Assembly: GCA_013176395.1 (NCBI GenBank)
Contig: JABMLP010000019.1
Location: forward strand, 558,001 to 622,000
DNA: 64,000 bases
DNA from: Venturia oleaginea
Taxonomy: Eukaryota; Ascomycota; Dothideomycetes; Venturiales; Venturiaceae
Reading direction: 5' to 3'
The position numbers and the translations under genes are program-made. The first letter of the stretch is position 1; each line of letters opens with the position of its first letter. Below, one piece after another: positions 36,701 through 47,180 of this stretch. The notes under the pieces were generated by a model. It saw nothing but the letters and a program-made list of their open reading frames with translations, was not told the DNA's origin and did no database searches.

Positions 36701-39158
36701 CGAAACAGTCCCTCGATTTGGCGCGTGTGCCATCACGACCGCAGTCGCGCGATGACCGGAAGAGCACATCTCAAGTGAGCTCATCGACATCAGCGCTTGT
36801 CGTTCCGCCTGGCTTCGATCTTGTAGGGATTGAGAAGAAACTTTCTGATCGTCGGAATCGGATGAAGGAGTTGGTGGATACGGAGCATTCGTTCCTGCAG
36901 GACATGATCGTGTTGGCCGATATTTACATGGCGACATTCCCCGAGGGTAGGTCAGAAGAGCGACAAATTCTTTTCGGAAATCTGGACAAAATATGCGTCT
37001 TTTCGCAAAAGTTCTTGGAGGCGTTGAAGTCAGCTGTAGCCCCGATCTACACCATCGCCAAAGAAAATCGCTGGCACTACAAGCGTGGAAGTTTTGGGAC
37101 TTACAATAGTGGCACAACGGAGAATTCAGCAACAACTCCGCTGACTCTCGACGACCGCATCAAGCTGGATCGCCAAACCACGATCGGCAGGGCCTTCATC
37201 GACCACATGGCAATGATTGAACAAATCTATGGGAACTTCATGAAAGGCCACAGCGCGGCAAATGCCCTTCTCATGAAGTTGCAGAAGGATCCCGTAACAG
37301 CTGATTGGCTAAATGTATGCCGTGTCGGTGCCGCCGACATTACCAACGCCTGGTCGCTGGATTCGATGCTCATCAAGCCAACACAGCGCTTCTTGAAGTA
37401 TCCTCTGCTTCTTCAGGAGATTCTCATGTGTACACCTCAGCCCCACCCCGACTACATTGCGGTCGTCCAGGCTTATGACATGATCAAGAAAGCGGCTGAC
37501 CGCATCAATGACAAGAGCAAACGCGCGGAACTGTTCGCCCAAGCTATGAGCAAACACCTCAATGCGGAGGGAAAGATCAAGGTTGGCAAGCTTTTGAACC
37601 GACGCACGGACAAGATTAAGCAGACTGTGGGCTTGAGTAATTTGCCAGAAGATCAAGCATACAATCCTATTGCTCAGAAATTTGGTGGCCACTTCTTTCA
37701 GATTCAAGTTGTGATGCGCGATTTCGAAAATTACACAGATGAGGTCAGCAAGTCCGTCGCGCAATTCAGGGTCTTCATGGGCAGTATGATGTCCATCTTG
37801 TCAACGAGAGGAGATTGGCCAGAGATAGAGAGCAAATGGGTCAGATTTGCGCAAGCACTGCAAGAGATAGAGCGACATCTATTGACTGGTCACGTCGGTG
37901 AGGTGCGAGCCAGAGTGATAGACAAGGTCTTCGCACTCTGGCGAATGCATGAGGGCCCCCAGAAAATGATGACAAAGCGCAAGAAGCTGTTGCAAGAGTT
38001 CCTGAAACACAAAGCCATGATGGAAAAAGGCGAGACGCCAGATCAAGACCTGAAAGAGGAAGCAGCAATGTTCGGAGCTGTCAACGAAACTCTTATCGAT
38101 GAGCTCCCCAAGATATATGCTCTCACCAAGGTTTTGATCCAGACTTGTCTTGCCAAGTTCATCGAGCTTTGTGCCAAATGGAACCACGATTGGATAAAAA
38201 AACTGGCAGAGTACGTTGACGACAAGGAGCGAATTGAAGGCATGGAACTTGGACAGGCTCTGGTCTTCATTGCTTCCACTTACGTCGCAGATGTAGCACC
38301 TGTCGAGGCCGAGTTCGCTAGCTACCGCTTGTGCAACGGCGCCGCTTTGGCTGACGCACTGCAAATCCTATCTCCTGCGACCACATACTCCAAGCCTGAC
38401 GATGATTCTTCGCACAGAAGACCCTCTGCCCCTGGCTCTAAGCGAACATTATCTCTGAGCAGTGAGGAACCCAACCGCACTAGTGCAAGCATGGGATTGT
38501 CTCCCTTGGTTGGAAGCTTCGCAATGCCAGACGCCGTCCAGCAGGCGGGAAGTGGACGTACCAGAGCGAGCTCTGCTATGTCCGGCCGCGGCCCTTCAAC
38601 CCCTCATACTATAAGCATCCACGCTGGTCCAACGGCTTTTTCAAATCAACGCCCCTACCCCTCCTCAGAGCGAAGCGGGGAGCTGTCCCCTCGTGGTCCT
38701 CACCATAGCCTAGAGCCGATTTCCCCTCGTCGCCCAGAGCACGATGCAAGCTATCTGTACCCAGATCACAATATGTCTGGAGCGACTACTCCAGATGAGC
38801 GTTACTCGGGCATCTTCCATTCCGCTTTGCCCTTGTCGGACTCACTTCCTACCACACCGGCGGCGGTTCATCTTAATGGAGACGCAAAAATTCTTTTCCT
38901 TGCCGCGAGCTTATTCGAGTTCCATATCGACAGCACCCGCAAAGAAGGTGGTTATCCTTACTTGACCTACCAACCGGGCGAAGTATGTCCAGTCGGGACT
39001 ATCATTTCTCGATTCTCATGCTAATTTATATATAGGTCTTCGATGTCGTCGGAACCAAGGGTGAGCTCTGGCTCGCAAAAAATCAGGACGATCCTTCACG
39101 CACTGTCGGCTGGATCTGGGAGAAGCACTTTGCCCGCATTCTCCCAGAGCAGTACTAA
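33715..39158 (+). CDS. RhoGEF with DH, BAR-like and SH3 domains, 2 exons
   Basis: A guanine-nucleotide exchange factor for Rho/Cdc42 GTPases, of the DH-BAR architecture seen in animal Tuba and fission-yeast Gef1; likely to act at the cell cortex in polarity or septation. Exons 33715-38982 and 39036-39158 give 1796 aa. The frame is open further upstream but the first ATG is at 33715. Residues 1 to about 1040 are Ser/Pro-rich and disordered, with proline runs such as PPPPPTPVK. The DH domain begins near residue 1045 (NRMKELVDTEHSFLQDMI) and includes LIKPTQRFLKYPLLLQEIL. A helical BAR-like segment follows (about 1285-1550), then a low-complexity linker. The C terminus is an SH3 domain completed only by splicing the last exon (GWIWEKHFARILPEQY). 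The intron has GTATGT and a GCTAAT branch site. Confidence 0.93.
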
Positions 39159-41292
39159 ACTGCTCCCACACTTCATCACCTCCTCGACTCGGCTCCTCCA
39201 GCGTATGACGAATTCCCTTTTGTTCTACTATTCACGACGTTACGCGAGCAGTTTTATCGTAGCGGCAGACAAGCTCGCTTTCACATATCCTACGGTGCTT
39301 TACGTCGACTTTCCATCCTGTACAAGATTCTCTTTTCAACGGCAATGACGGCGTCTTCACACTAGAGCAGCAAAGCGCAGCGGCGTTAATGGGTCGCGTT
39401 CGAATCATTCATGGCTCCATTCTCTGACCTGCTTCAATTCCCCATACACGGATATTCTTTGGCGCGCTTGAAGGACTTTGCCTCCTTTTTTCTTTCCTTT
39501 TATCGACTCACGGATCCACACGGCGGCGCGATGGGTGGCAACAAAAATTTGCCCTACTTTGGCACTCTACCTGCTTCATGCCTGGCGTCCCGGACTTCTT
39601 CTTCTTCATGGCATCCCATTATCTCCATCAAAATTATCCCCATTCTGTGTGTTCTTAGGCTGGTTCTGGAGTTTCACTCAAAGGCGAAGGGACTGGATAG
39701 GGACGAAGTGTCTTGTAAAAATATTTTTTTTTTCTTTCTCTTTCGATTCTCTTTCGCGATCTCTGTTTGTGTAGACAGGGGATTTTAGCGAGCTGCTGAG
39801 GATATGCCACTGGACGTGAAGGTTGATGGAAGGAGGGGATAGTAACTGCCAAGAGTTCTGTGAGAGATATGCGAATATCAGATGTGACATTCATTTCCTG
39901 TGCGTGTGATCTTGATCAGTACCTGATGATTTTGTTCTACGTTTTCGTCGCTGGAGTTTGGGCGGTGGGCTGGACTGAGATTTGCTCTTGGTGATGTAAG
40001 AGGTTTCCTGGAAAGGTATGTCAACACTGAATCCGATTCGGCACGGTGGGAAGCTGATAACGAGAATTATTCCAGATTTCGCATCGTTCACTCTGCTGCT
40101 TGTTCGCTCTGCTACCGCCTCTGAAATTGCCGTCCGCTTTGATGCTCATTGACAGGACTAACACCAAACCTCCTGTTGTAGAGTTCTCCGCCGCCTGCCA
40201 TCGCCGATTTCGCCTGCCGTCCTGCTTGATGTTGTTGCGGATTTTCCAACCCACCAATGCCACCTGCTCCTGTCTATTGCCTTCATCGACTCGAATCTAA
40301 TAGACAAGTTGTTGTTTGTAGTTTGATGAACGAAGGTTCAATGTTTTTGAGATGTTATCGGGGTGATCGATGTTCGCTGTTGGATGCTCTTGTTGTCACC
40401 GCCGCCGCCGTTCACCCTCCGCTTTCGCCTAGACCTTGGTGTGCTTTGCTCTGCTCGTTCTGCTTGATTCGACATTGGTGGTTTGTTATTCACTTCCTCT
40501 TGGATACGGATGATGGTCTGAACATGATTTTGGTTCGACTTGTTGTTGGTGGTGTTCTCCGTGGGCTTTTCGCGTTCTGGTCGTCGCCGCCGCCTTGCCT
40601 CTTTGCCCATCCTAGATTGGATTGCTGTTCCGATGCGATTGGGAGTGACAATGTGACGTTGATGGTGAGGCCCCGCGTATGCTGCATTTAGATTAGGTCT
40701 TGATAATGTTGGAAGATCGATAAATTTATGGGGGTTTGAATTGAAAAGGCTGCCCGAAATCCTGGACCGTGGCACTGGAATTGAAAGATCTCATTGTGAG
40801 TCGGCGGTGGCAGATCTCCTGGTAAGAAAGGACTGCAACATTGCCAGGAGTTCTTCAGCCTTCTGGTAGAGCTGAGTGTACTGAATCAGCCTCCAGGATC
40901 TGAAACTTTAAGAGGAACTGATTTCGTGCATCTGGGGGTCGCACCAGGCCATTTCTTGGTGTAGTGAGGCCGGCTATATCTTCCTATTCGCTGTCAGCCC
41001 AAATGGAGATCTATCAGGAGGGATACAGATCTGTTCCAGAGACTTACCCGTTTGTCAGACTGTGATATGAGGCTCTGAAGGCTGGTTCACAGGAGCCCAC
41101 ACTAGCCTACTAGATCTAGTCAGTCTGCTGTTGTGTCACTTGCCAGGTAAGAGGTCAAAGCTCACCGCAACGGGATAAATAGCTTCGCGCCTTGCTTTCA
41201 CCTGCTCTCCTTTTCACAACATTGTGCATCGTACAGCACAGCTTCAGTCCTCGATCATTTCTTTCACCAACAAGCTCTCATCTAAAATCACC
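39159..41292. other. gene-free region with promoter of the 200-aa protein gene
   Basis: About 2.1 kb without a supportable gene. The left part is the 3' flank of the RhoGEF gene. Several T-rich and C/T-rich tracts occur. Open frames on both strands are short, overlapping and without recognisable domains. Confidence 0.5.
41175..41181 (+). promoter_or_regulatory. TATA-like box
   Basis: ATAAATA lies about 112 bp before the start codon at 41293 and is followed by a CT-rich stretch, a common arrangement at fungal transcription starts. Assignment by position only. Confidence 0.35.
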
Positions 41293-41956
41293 ATGGAGTC
41301 TACACCAGTCTACTCGGATACTGTCCTCTTCAAGATGAAGCGCTACTTCGCGGATAAAGCCGCAAAAGAGACTGCCATCGAAGCTGCTCAGGTATATATC
41401 TAGGCCAGTGCAGCTCCCTCGTCTAAAGTCATACTAACAACATTTCACTTAGCTTTCTGATGCCCATGCCAGCTCCATCACCGAAGACATGGACGCCATC
41501 ACACTCAGCGAACCAGAAGGCGAACTCATCGACGACGGCCCCCTCTTAGTCGAACAGATGAACGCTCTCGACAAAGCCATGGCCGAAGGCCAATTCTACC
41601 TAGCCAAGACCCTCCCGAACAGTAACACCACGGCCCGCAACATCAAGGAAACAGTCATCTATACGCCACCAGACCTCGCCGAGTCTCAGCGCACCGTCCT
41701 GATCCCAAATATCAACGTCAAGTATGATGCTTTCTATGTCTTGTCTGCTCTGATCGAGCCCCATATCTCGTACCGCGTCATCTTCGCCTGTACACGCCAT
41801 ATCAATGTCAAAGGCAAGGACGGCAAGCGCGAGAAGTATGGCAAGAATTCGGCTTTGGTTGTCTTTGAGGAGGCGGCTGATGCGGAGGAGTTTGTGGATA
41901 TGTGGTGGGCTGAGGGGGCTGTGCGGTTGGTTAGTCCTACCCATCATCTTTACTAG
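41293..41956 (+). CDS. unrecognised 200-aa protein, 2 exons
   Basis: Exons 41293-41391 and 41453-41956 give 200 aa; the 61-nt intron has an ATACTAAC branch site and TTAG end. The N terminus (MESTPVYSDTVLFKMKRYFA) was not open to the second exon without splicing. The protein is acidic in its middle, with a compact beta-rich C-terminal part (VKYDAFYVLSALIEPHISYR, NSALVVFEEAADAEEFVDMW) whose pattern resembles a ferredoxin- or RRM-like fold, though I cannot assign a family. No signal peptide or membrane segment is seen. The plus-strand TATA-like box and CT-rich leader upstream support a real gene. Confidence 0.78.
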
Positions 41957-42563
41957 GTGGGGATTTCGGTTTGCGTGGATTGCTTGGAGATGTGGATGTG
42001 GGTGTGGATATGGGTGGTGCTTGGTTTCTAGAATGTTTTCGGATGGGGATCGATGGGATTCTGGAGTGCTGGATTTGTTTTCGGGTGGTGGGAGTTGGTA
42101 TGGGATGGATATGGTGTTTTTGCGATGTTGGGTTTTGAAATTGCGGGGATTCATAATGGTATTGATGGATTCTGAATGATTGATGTTTGGTTGTGATTGT
42201 GCTGATTCCCTGCTTTTGGTATTTGGGAATTGGGATGGGTGATGTTGCGATTGGATATCTTCCTCTAGGTAAAAAAAAGAGATACGTTTGTTATGGGAGT
42301 ACCGTATATTCTCACACATCTTAGTTATCAGATTATTCTCACAAGGAAGGTATTCTCCTAAGAAAGATATATATATATCCTAAATAACAGTCTAAGCTAG
42401 TACTTGGAATTCTAGAGTACTAGATTTAGATTATTATTTAGGGGTAAAGTAAATATTTTATAGGAGTTATCCTTGGAAGTATAGCCTGAGAATATATTTG
42501 TCATTTCTAGATATTCTACTCGTGTAGAATTTCAATCTCAAAGTCCTAGAACTATAGAATCTT
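41957..42563. other. AT-rich region before the mobile island
   Basis: From about 42300 the sequence becomes markedly AT-rich with TATATATATATC and many short direct repeats, resembling repeat DNA decayed by C-to-T mutation. The last five bases before 42564, ATCTT, are the left target duplication of the solo LTR. Confidence 0.5.
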
Positions 42564-43023
42564 TGTGACGGCTTGCTAGGCTACTGGAACAACCACAGTG
42601 TCACTGTACGACCGCGGACAAGTCCTTCCCGCCGTTGGGGTGGCCCCACGGCACGTGATCAAGGCAGAACCGTAGTTCTGCCGAGGAAAGGTTTTAAAGC
42701 CTACGTGTGCTTCAACCAATTCGTAGCTCTTTGAGCTACGTCCTGTCGTCAAACCTGCCTGTTGGTTTGCCTGCCAGTTCGTATATAGCCTGTTGAATGA
42801 TACCTGTTCCTGCTGCTGCTCCTTCCTCCTGATACCCGAACCCGCCCCGTGACACACAGTGTCCAAGTACCTAACAAGGCGCCATAGTACACGGCCACAG
42901 CAAGACCTATAAGTAGACCTTGCCCCCAGCCCCCATTTACATAGCTACCTGTAGTTCGCTATCACATTTAGTCCATACCTGATTGCTGCTCACGCCTTTC
43001 ACTAGTTACTACTAGCCGTGACA
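42564..43023 (+). mobile_element. solo LTR (460 bp) with 5-bp target duplication
   Basis: Starts TGTGACGGC and ends GCCGTGACA, giving the TG..CA ends and short inverted termini of a long terminal repeat. ATCTT flanks it on both sides (42559-42563 and 43024-43028), the 5-bp duplication made by retroviral-type integrases. CCTATAAGTAG near 42908 is a TATA-like box on the plus strand, which suggests this orientation. Two small hairpins occur inside (GGCAGAAC/GTTCTGCC and CGTAGCTC/GAGCTACG). No internal coding region or second LTR is near, so recombination between two LTRs probably removed the body. Confidence 0.82.
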
Positions 43024-43179
43024 ATCTTTTTTTGACGGATTGGAATAGAATATCTTGTTGTGACTTCAGCATGAACTTGTTTTTAATTTCAAGGGCTAGA
43101 GACTAGCTGCTGTACAATATCGGTTCCCGTGATTCCAGATGTTACAGATCAAGTTATTGGTGCGACATTATCTCATAAA

Positions 43180-43528
43180 TCAGACTCCCGATATGTTTTC
43201 TTCCTTCTGTTCCTTACCGCCTCAAATTCGAGGCATTCAAAAGTTCCGCTAAGCTCCACCAAATTCCTTTGTCCAATCATATCCATTCGCTGCTTCGCCG
43301 CTAATCCACCCTAGACGCACATCCACCAAACCAAGTTCCACCATGTTCCTCCCACCAATTAGACCATTTGGTGGCTACGCCACCAGCATGGTACCAGCAT
43401 GGTACCTATATAGGCCCACTTTTAAGCTCCAAAAAGCTCCAACAGCCAATGAGCGTCACGGAAGGAAGAAAACACACCAGGAGTCTGAGAGCAAATGGGC
43501 GCGGTTTGTATGGGCGACCGCTATCACC
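43180..43528. repeat. left terminal inverted repeat
   Basis: Matches the reverse complement of 45594-45868 with gaps. The best-conserved part is the inner 40 bp (AAATGGGCGCGGTTTGTATG) plus a central stretch rich in GGAGCTT-type repeats. It contains about 70 bp of extra sequence not present on the right side. Confidence 0.65.
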
Positions 43529-43585
43529 CACACAACCCCAAAATCATACCACTTTTACTTATTATATAGGCGTCAAATTATTAGA

Positions 43586-44800
43586 ATGGACTCTTTTATA
43601 CCGCCCTCAAGTTCTCTGCTTTCAGCTGCCCCTCCCACAAGTCCTATTGTCCCACTGTCGAGTCAACTCTCTCCACCTCCTGCCAGTTCCCCCACCTTTT
43701 TGGAAGAAGATTCGGATGATGAGTCCGAAGAAGATCTCGAGGACGCCGAAATAGAACTCGAAGATATACAGACTCCTGTCCCTCGCCCTTACCGTCCATA
43801 TATACCTTCGTCGTCTACTCGCCTTCCGTCATCGTCATCGCGCCAGCCCAAAATCAGCGCGTCGGATAAGATACAAGAGGTCTCGGACTTGCTAAGCCTT
43901 CGTGGTTGGAGCTTCCAGGACTTCTTAAGAGCTTGGGTGGGAGCACGTCCTCGTGGCAGTGGTGGTGGGTCTATACAGCGCGATCTGGTAGAGGATATAA
44001 GGCATTCGCAATTCCGTACGGTTGAGCTTCGCCAGCGTGCACTGAACAATGTTGCTAGCGAGTTGGTTACTGCTGGCTTGTTGACTATCCCGGCACCCCC
44101 ATCTTCACTTGAAGCCGTTAGTATTACACTTCTCGCGGAGATAGATACCCTCATTCTGTCGTCTACGGAATACTTTGGCAAATTCGGAGAAGGGGAGGTT
44201 GATTCCACAGTGCTCAAAAGACTTGATTTCGTCGCAGGCTGTAGCACGATCAATCGCTTTGCTCCTACCTGGTATACATTCATATCCCGTCTCTTGGTCA
44301 ATCAGCGTAGTCACCGTAAGACTGGTTGGAACTCGGCAAAAGTTGAGGTTTCGTTGGGTAAAAAAGTGTTTGCGATTACTAGCATCGTTTGTTACTCGAG
44401 GAAGAAGAAGACCTCGAACATGTTCCCTATTCTTTTTGGGACGTATATGCTGGGGACTGGGACGAAAAGACGTGTCATTCAGACCTTGTCAGGGCTAGGG
44501 ATCTGTCCATCGAGGATACGCTGTAGACATACTTGGACAGTCTCTCGTTGCATTCCGACATTGCCTCTTGACCTAGCAGTATCAATCACACTGGGAAGAA
44601 AGGAGAGATCGGACGTCGGTACCAACGCGAGCTGTACACGGAGGTCTACCTCCGAAGAGGGTATGGACGAGGAAGAAGATGGTAGGTGGTCGCGCCGTTG
44701 CTGCGGCTGCCTTGAGGAGTCAGTTCGACCTCGTCGATTCTGCTGCCTCTTGGCTGCTGGAGGCATTGTGTGTAAACCTGGAACCTGCCGGAACTTATAG
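43586..44800 (+). pseudogene. DUF6589-like N-terminal fragment, frameshifted
   Basis: From ATG 43586 (MDSFIPPSSSLLSAAP) an acidic, Ser/Pro-rich start is followed by a helical region (IQEVSDLLSLRGWSFQDFLR) and then by SIVCYSRKKKTSNMFPILFG and GTKRRVIQTLSGLGICPS. That order and spacing resemble the N-terminal part of DUF6589 proteins, which are widespread and repetitive in fungal genomes. After GLGICPS the frame turns Arg/Cys-rich; the natural continuation (SIEDTL, then TYLDSLSLHSDIA) lies in another frame and is broken by TAG at 44524, where CAG would be expected. The family's long C-terminal part is absent. It is therefore a frameshifted, truncated copy. Family assignment is by motif memory and not certain. 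Confidence 0.6.
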
Positions 44801-45593
44801 GAGCTTGTCGATGCCTGCTCTACAACCTGCACTCACGGATACACCACTCGATATCAGATTCCGGTGCGGGTGTGGTATTATCTAATTGGTTGCAGGAACT
44901 TCGCGGAACCCCTGGGAGGTTGCGAATGCTGAACGTCGCGAGCTTAAAGGCACCAGTTGCTGACAAGTGTGCTACAGCTGGTGAAGAAGCTTGGTTGTAG
45001 GAGCTTCCCGGAACTCCTAGGATCTTACGAACACCGATGAATGCTGCAATGCGTCAGTATATAGTACGGCAAATGGGCTTTCTCACGTCGATGAACACGA
45101 CATATAGACTCATGATTATTTCGATGGAACAGGTACGAGGTGTGAGAGAGGGGTCCATCTTACCAGCATACAAAGTTTAGGGATAATGCGACCGGTGTGG
45201 TGGTGTATACATGTATGGTGTAGTTATCAGGGTTAGGGTCCGGATTTCGACGTTTACACCACCACTGTACAGAACACCACAACGCCTGGACTGGGATTCT
45301 GAATACACTACGTACGAGATCAATATCAATCTCATGGGCTTCTTTATTACGGTGTTTATACCTCGAAATCTGCACGTTGGCCTGGGGGCCCAAAGGTCGG
45401 GCTTTTGGATAGCGGCCGCAGGCTTCAGAGTCGATGCACGCCAAATCCATGAGAAGACATTCGAGAATGGAGGTGGTATTTAAATAAAGTGTGCTATATA
45501 CAAGAAAACCAGCGCTATAAAGTTATGTCTTTGTTTGATCGATATTCGCGGTGTACATTGTGGTGTTTATAAAAACGCATAAATTCGAAGGTT

Positions 45594-45868
45594 GGTGATA
45601 GCGGCCGCCCATGCAAACCGCGCCCATTTTCGCTCAGACGCTACGATTGTGTGTTTTTGGGGTGGTAGGGGTTCTTGGGTTTAATTGGTTGTAGGAGCTT
45701 GGTGGAGCTTGAAAGTGGGTCTGGGTAGGGGGGCATGTCGGTGGCGGAGCCACCGGTAGTTTTGATTGGATAAAGGAAGTTGGCGGAGTTTTTAGGAATT
45801 TGGGGTCTGGAGCGATACCGTAAATGGTCTAGCGCTTTCCACGAAAACACACAATTGTAGCGTCTGAG
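45594..45868. repeat. right terminal inverted repeat, itself a foldback
   Basis: Within this repeat, 45633-45658 and 45843-45868 form a second, nearly perfect 26-bp inverted pair beginning CTCAGACGCTAC, enclosing about 184 bp. The inner part pairs with the left terminal repeat at 43493-43528. It could also be read as a 236-bp MITE. Confidence 0.72.
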
Positions 45869-47180
45869 TCAGTCCTAAAGGAGAATAGTACGTGCAGATG
45901 TCACGTGATATTCCCACAGGTCCCACAGTGCTTGGAATACACCTTGGCACCCAGGACCAGAACGGTATATAGGGAGGACATTGGACAGACTTTCCTTTCT
46001 CTCTTCGTGGTTATCTCATGTTATGTTTCTCACATAGGAGCTTCTTCAACCTACTACAGTAACGACCTTTTACTTAGATACAATCAAGCACAAGTCATAT
46101 GCATACGAAGCAAGCCCACCCCCAACCTTCATACTAACCGACAAGCGTTCCGGATTGATCTGAGGATCAAATCGGTTAGACGATAATTGAATTGGGAGAT
46201 ACCTCGGACGGCTAGGATCTAGTGAGCCTCCAAAGAACCTGAGCAAGGGAAGGTACTTAAGTTAAGTACTTCCAGACTGATATTGCCCTTACCCCAAACC
46301 CGCGGACCAGAACGAGAGAACACAGGTGTCAAGAAGGTCTTGACATAATCAACTGTGTTGAGAAACGAGTTCCCCGTAACACCAGACCTAAGAAAATACT
46401 CCCCTATAACCACCCGTACATTATGGACTAGAGCATACCCAGTCTCCCTTCCTACGGAGAGATGCCGTCCCCAGACTACCTTAGCTTTCCTAAGTATCCC
46501 TATCCCGACAAAGAGAAAGAGATACCGTACGGAAAGCCTTAGGGAATTAAACCCTAAAGCCACTCGTCCCGGCGGTAGTTATCGGAAGAGGAAGAGGCAT
46601 TTACGGTCGTCGCCCCGTATACCCCCCTTCCCCACCTATCTATAGGTCTGCAAGTATAAAGTATAAAGTAGGGTATTCCGGGATAGATTCTGTCTCTTTT
46701 TCTCCGTATTCTCATTAGAAAGAGGGGAAAGCGGCTGAATCTCTCCTCTCTTCGACATAAACTTAAGTAGTTAGCTAGATCTCAAGGGATACTTACCGAT
46801 ATAATCTAATAAATTCGACGTCGTAGATGGTAATAACACGTTCGTACGAGAAAAGGAGAGAGAGAACCTATCCGTCAATTTATGAAGTCGCCTTCTCCAT
46901 ACGGAGGGAGATAAAGCTTGATTCTGAAGTTTCAAGACCTCAAGTCCGAATGAGTTTCAAGGCTTCTCAGGCTCATATCTTATTATAACTTCGAAATGTT
47001 TTTACTAACCTTAAAATCTAAGTTTTGGCCTTACGCAAATGGAGTACTGAGTATCTTCTTTAGTTAACTTTATCGAATTGAATTGCTCATCCTCATATTC
47101 CCTATCTTGAACTTTTTCAGTTAACTCGTTTAAACTGACTTCAATACAGTTACTCTCCCAACGATCTATCTTCTAGAGAT
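45869..47180. other. decayed repeat DNA between mobile island and LYS2-like gene
   Basis: AT-rich with many TAG, TAA and TGA stops in all frames; short peptide-like stretches remain in the plus frames but cannot be assigned. Contains a possible LTR at its left end, listed separately. The last few hundred bases include the 3' flank of the minus-strand gene ending at 47181. Confidence 0.5.
45899..46056 (+). mobile_element. possible short LTR
   Basis: Begins TGTCACGTGATATTCCC, has a TATA-like GGTATATAGGG near 45965 and could end at CTACTACA near 46056, giving TG..CA ends. No duplicated flanking pentamer was found and no second copy is present, so this is only a suggestion of a truncated LTR retrotransposon. 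Confidence 0.28.

Larger units (their letters stand above)
43180..45868 (+). mobile_element. inverted-repeat element carrying a DUF6589-like gene
   Basis: Long, imperfect terminal inverted repeats (43180-43528 and 45594-45868) enclose a gene-like frame on the plus strand. Shared blocks in inverted order include AAATGGGCGCGGTTTG, the GCTATCACC junction, GTGGC(G/T)(G/T)(A/C)GCCACC and CCAATTCCTTT(A/G)TCCAATCA-like segments. Each end is also a foldback: TCAGAC...GTTTTC at the outer edge of the left repeat recurs inverted at about 43471-43493, and CTCAGACGCTAC at 45633 recurs inverted at 45868. The architecture is that of a cut-and-paste DNA transposon or its derivative. No clear target duplication was found. 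Confidence 0.65.

Noticed and set aside
36084..36767. Long antisense frames (up to 227 codons) inside the RhoGEF gene.
   Set aside because: They lie opposite a well-supported coding frame, show no domain and are explained by GC-rich codon shadows.
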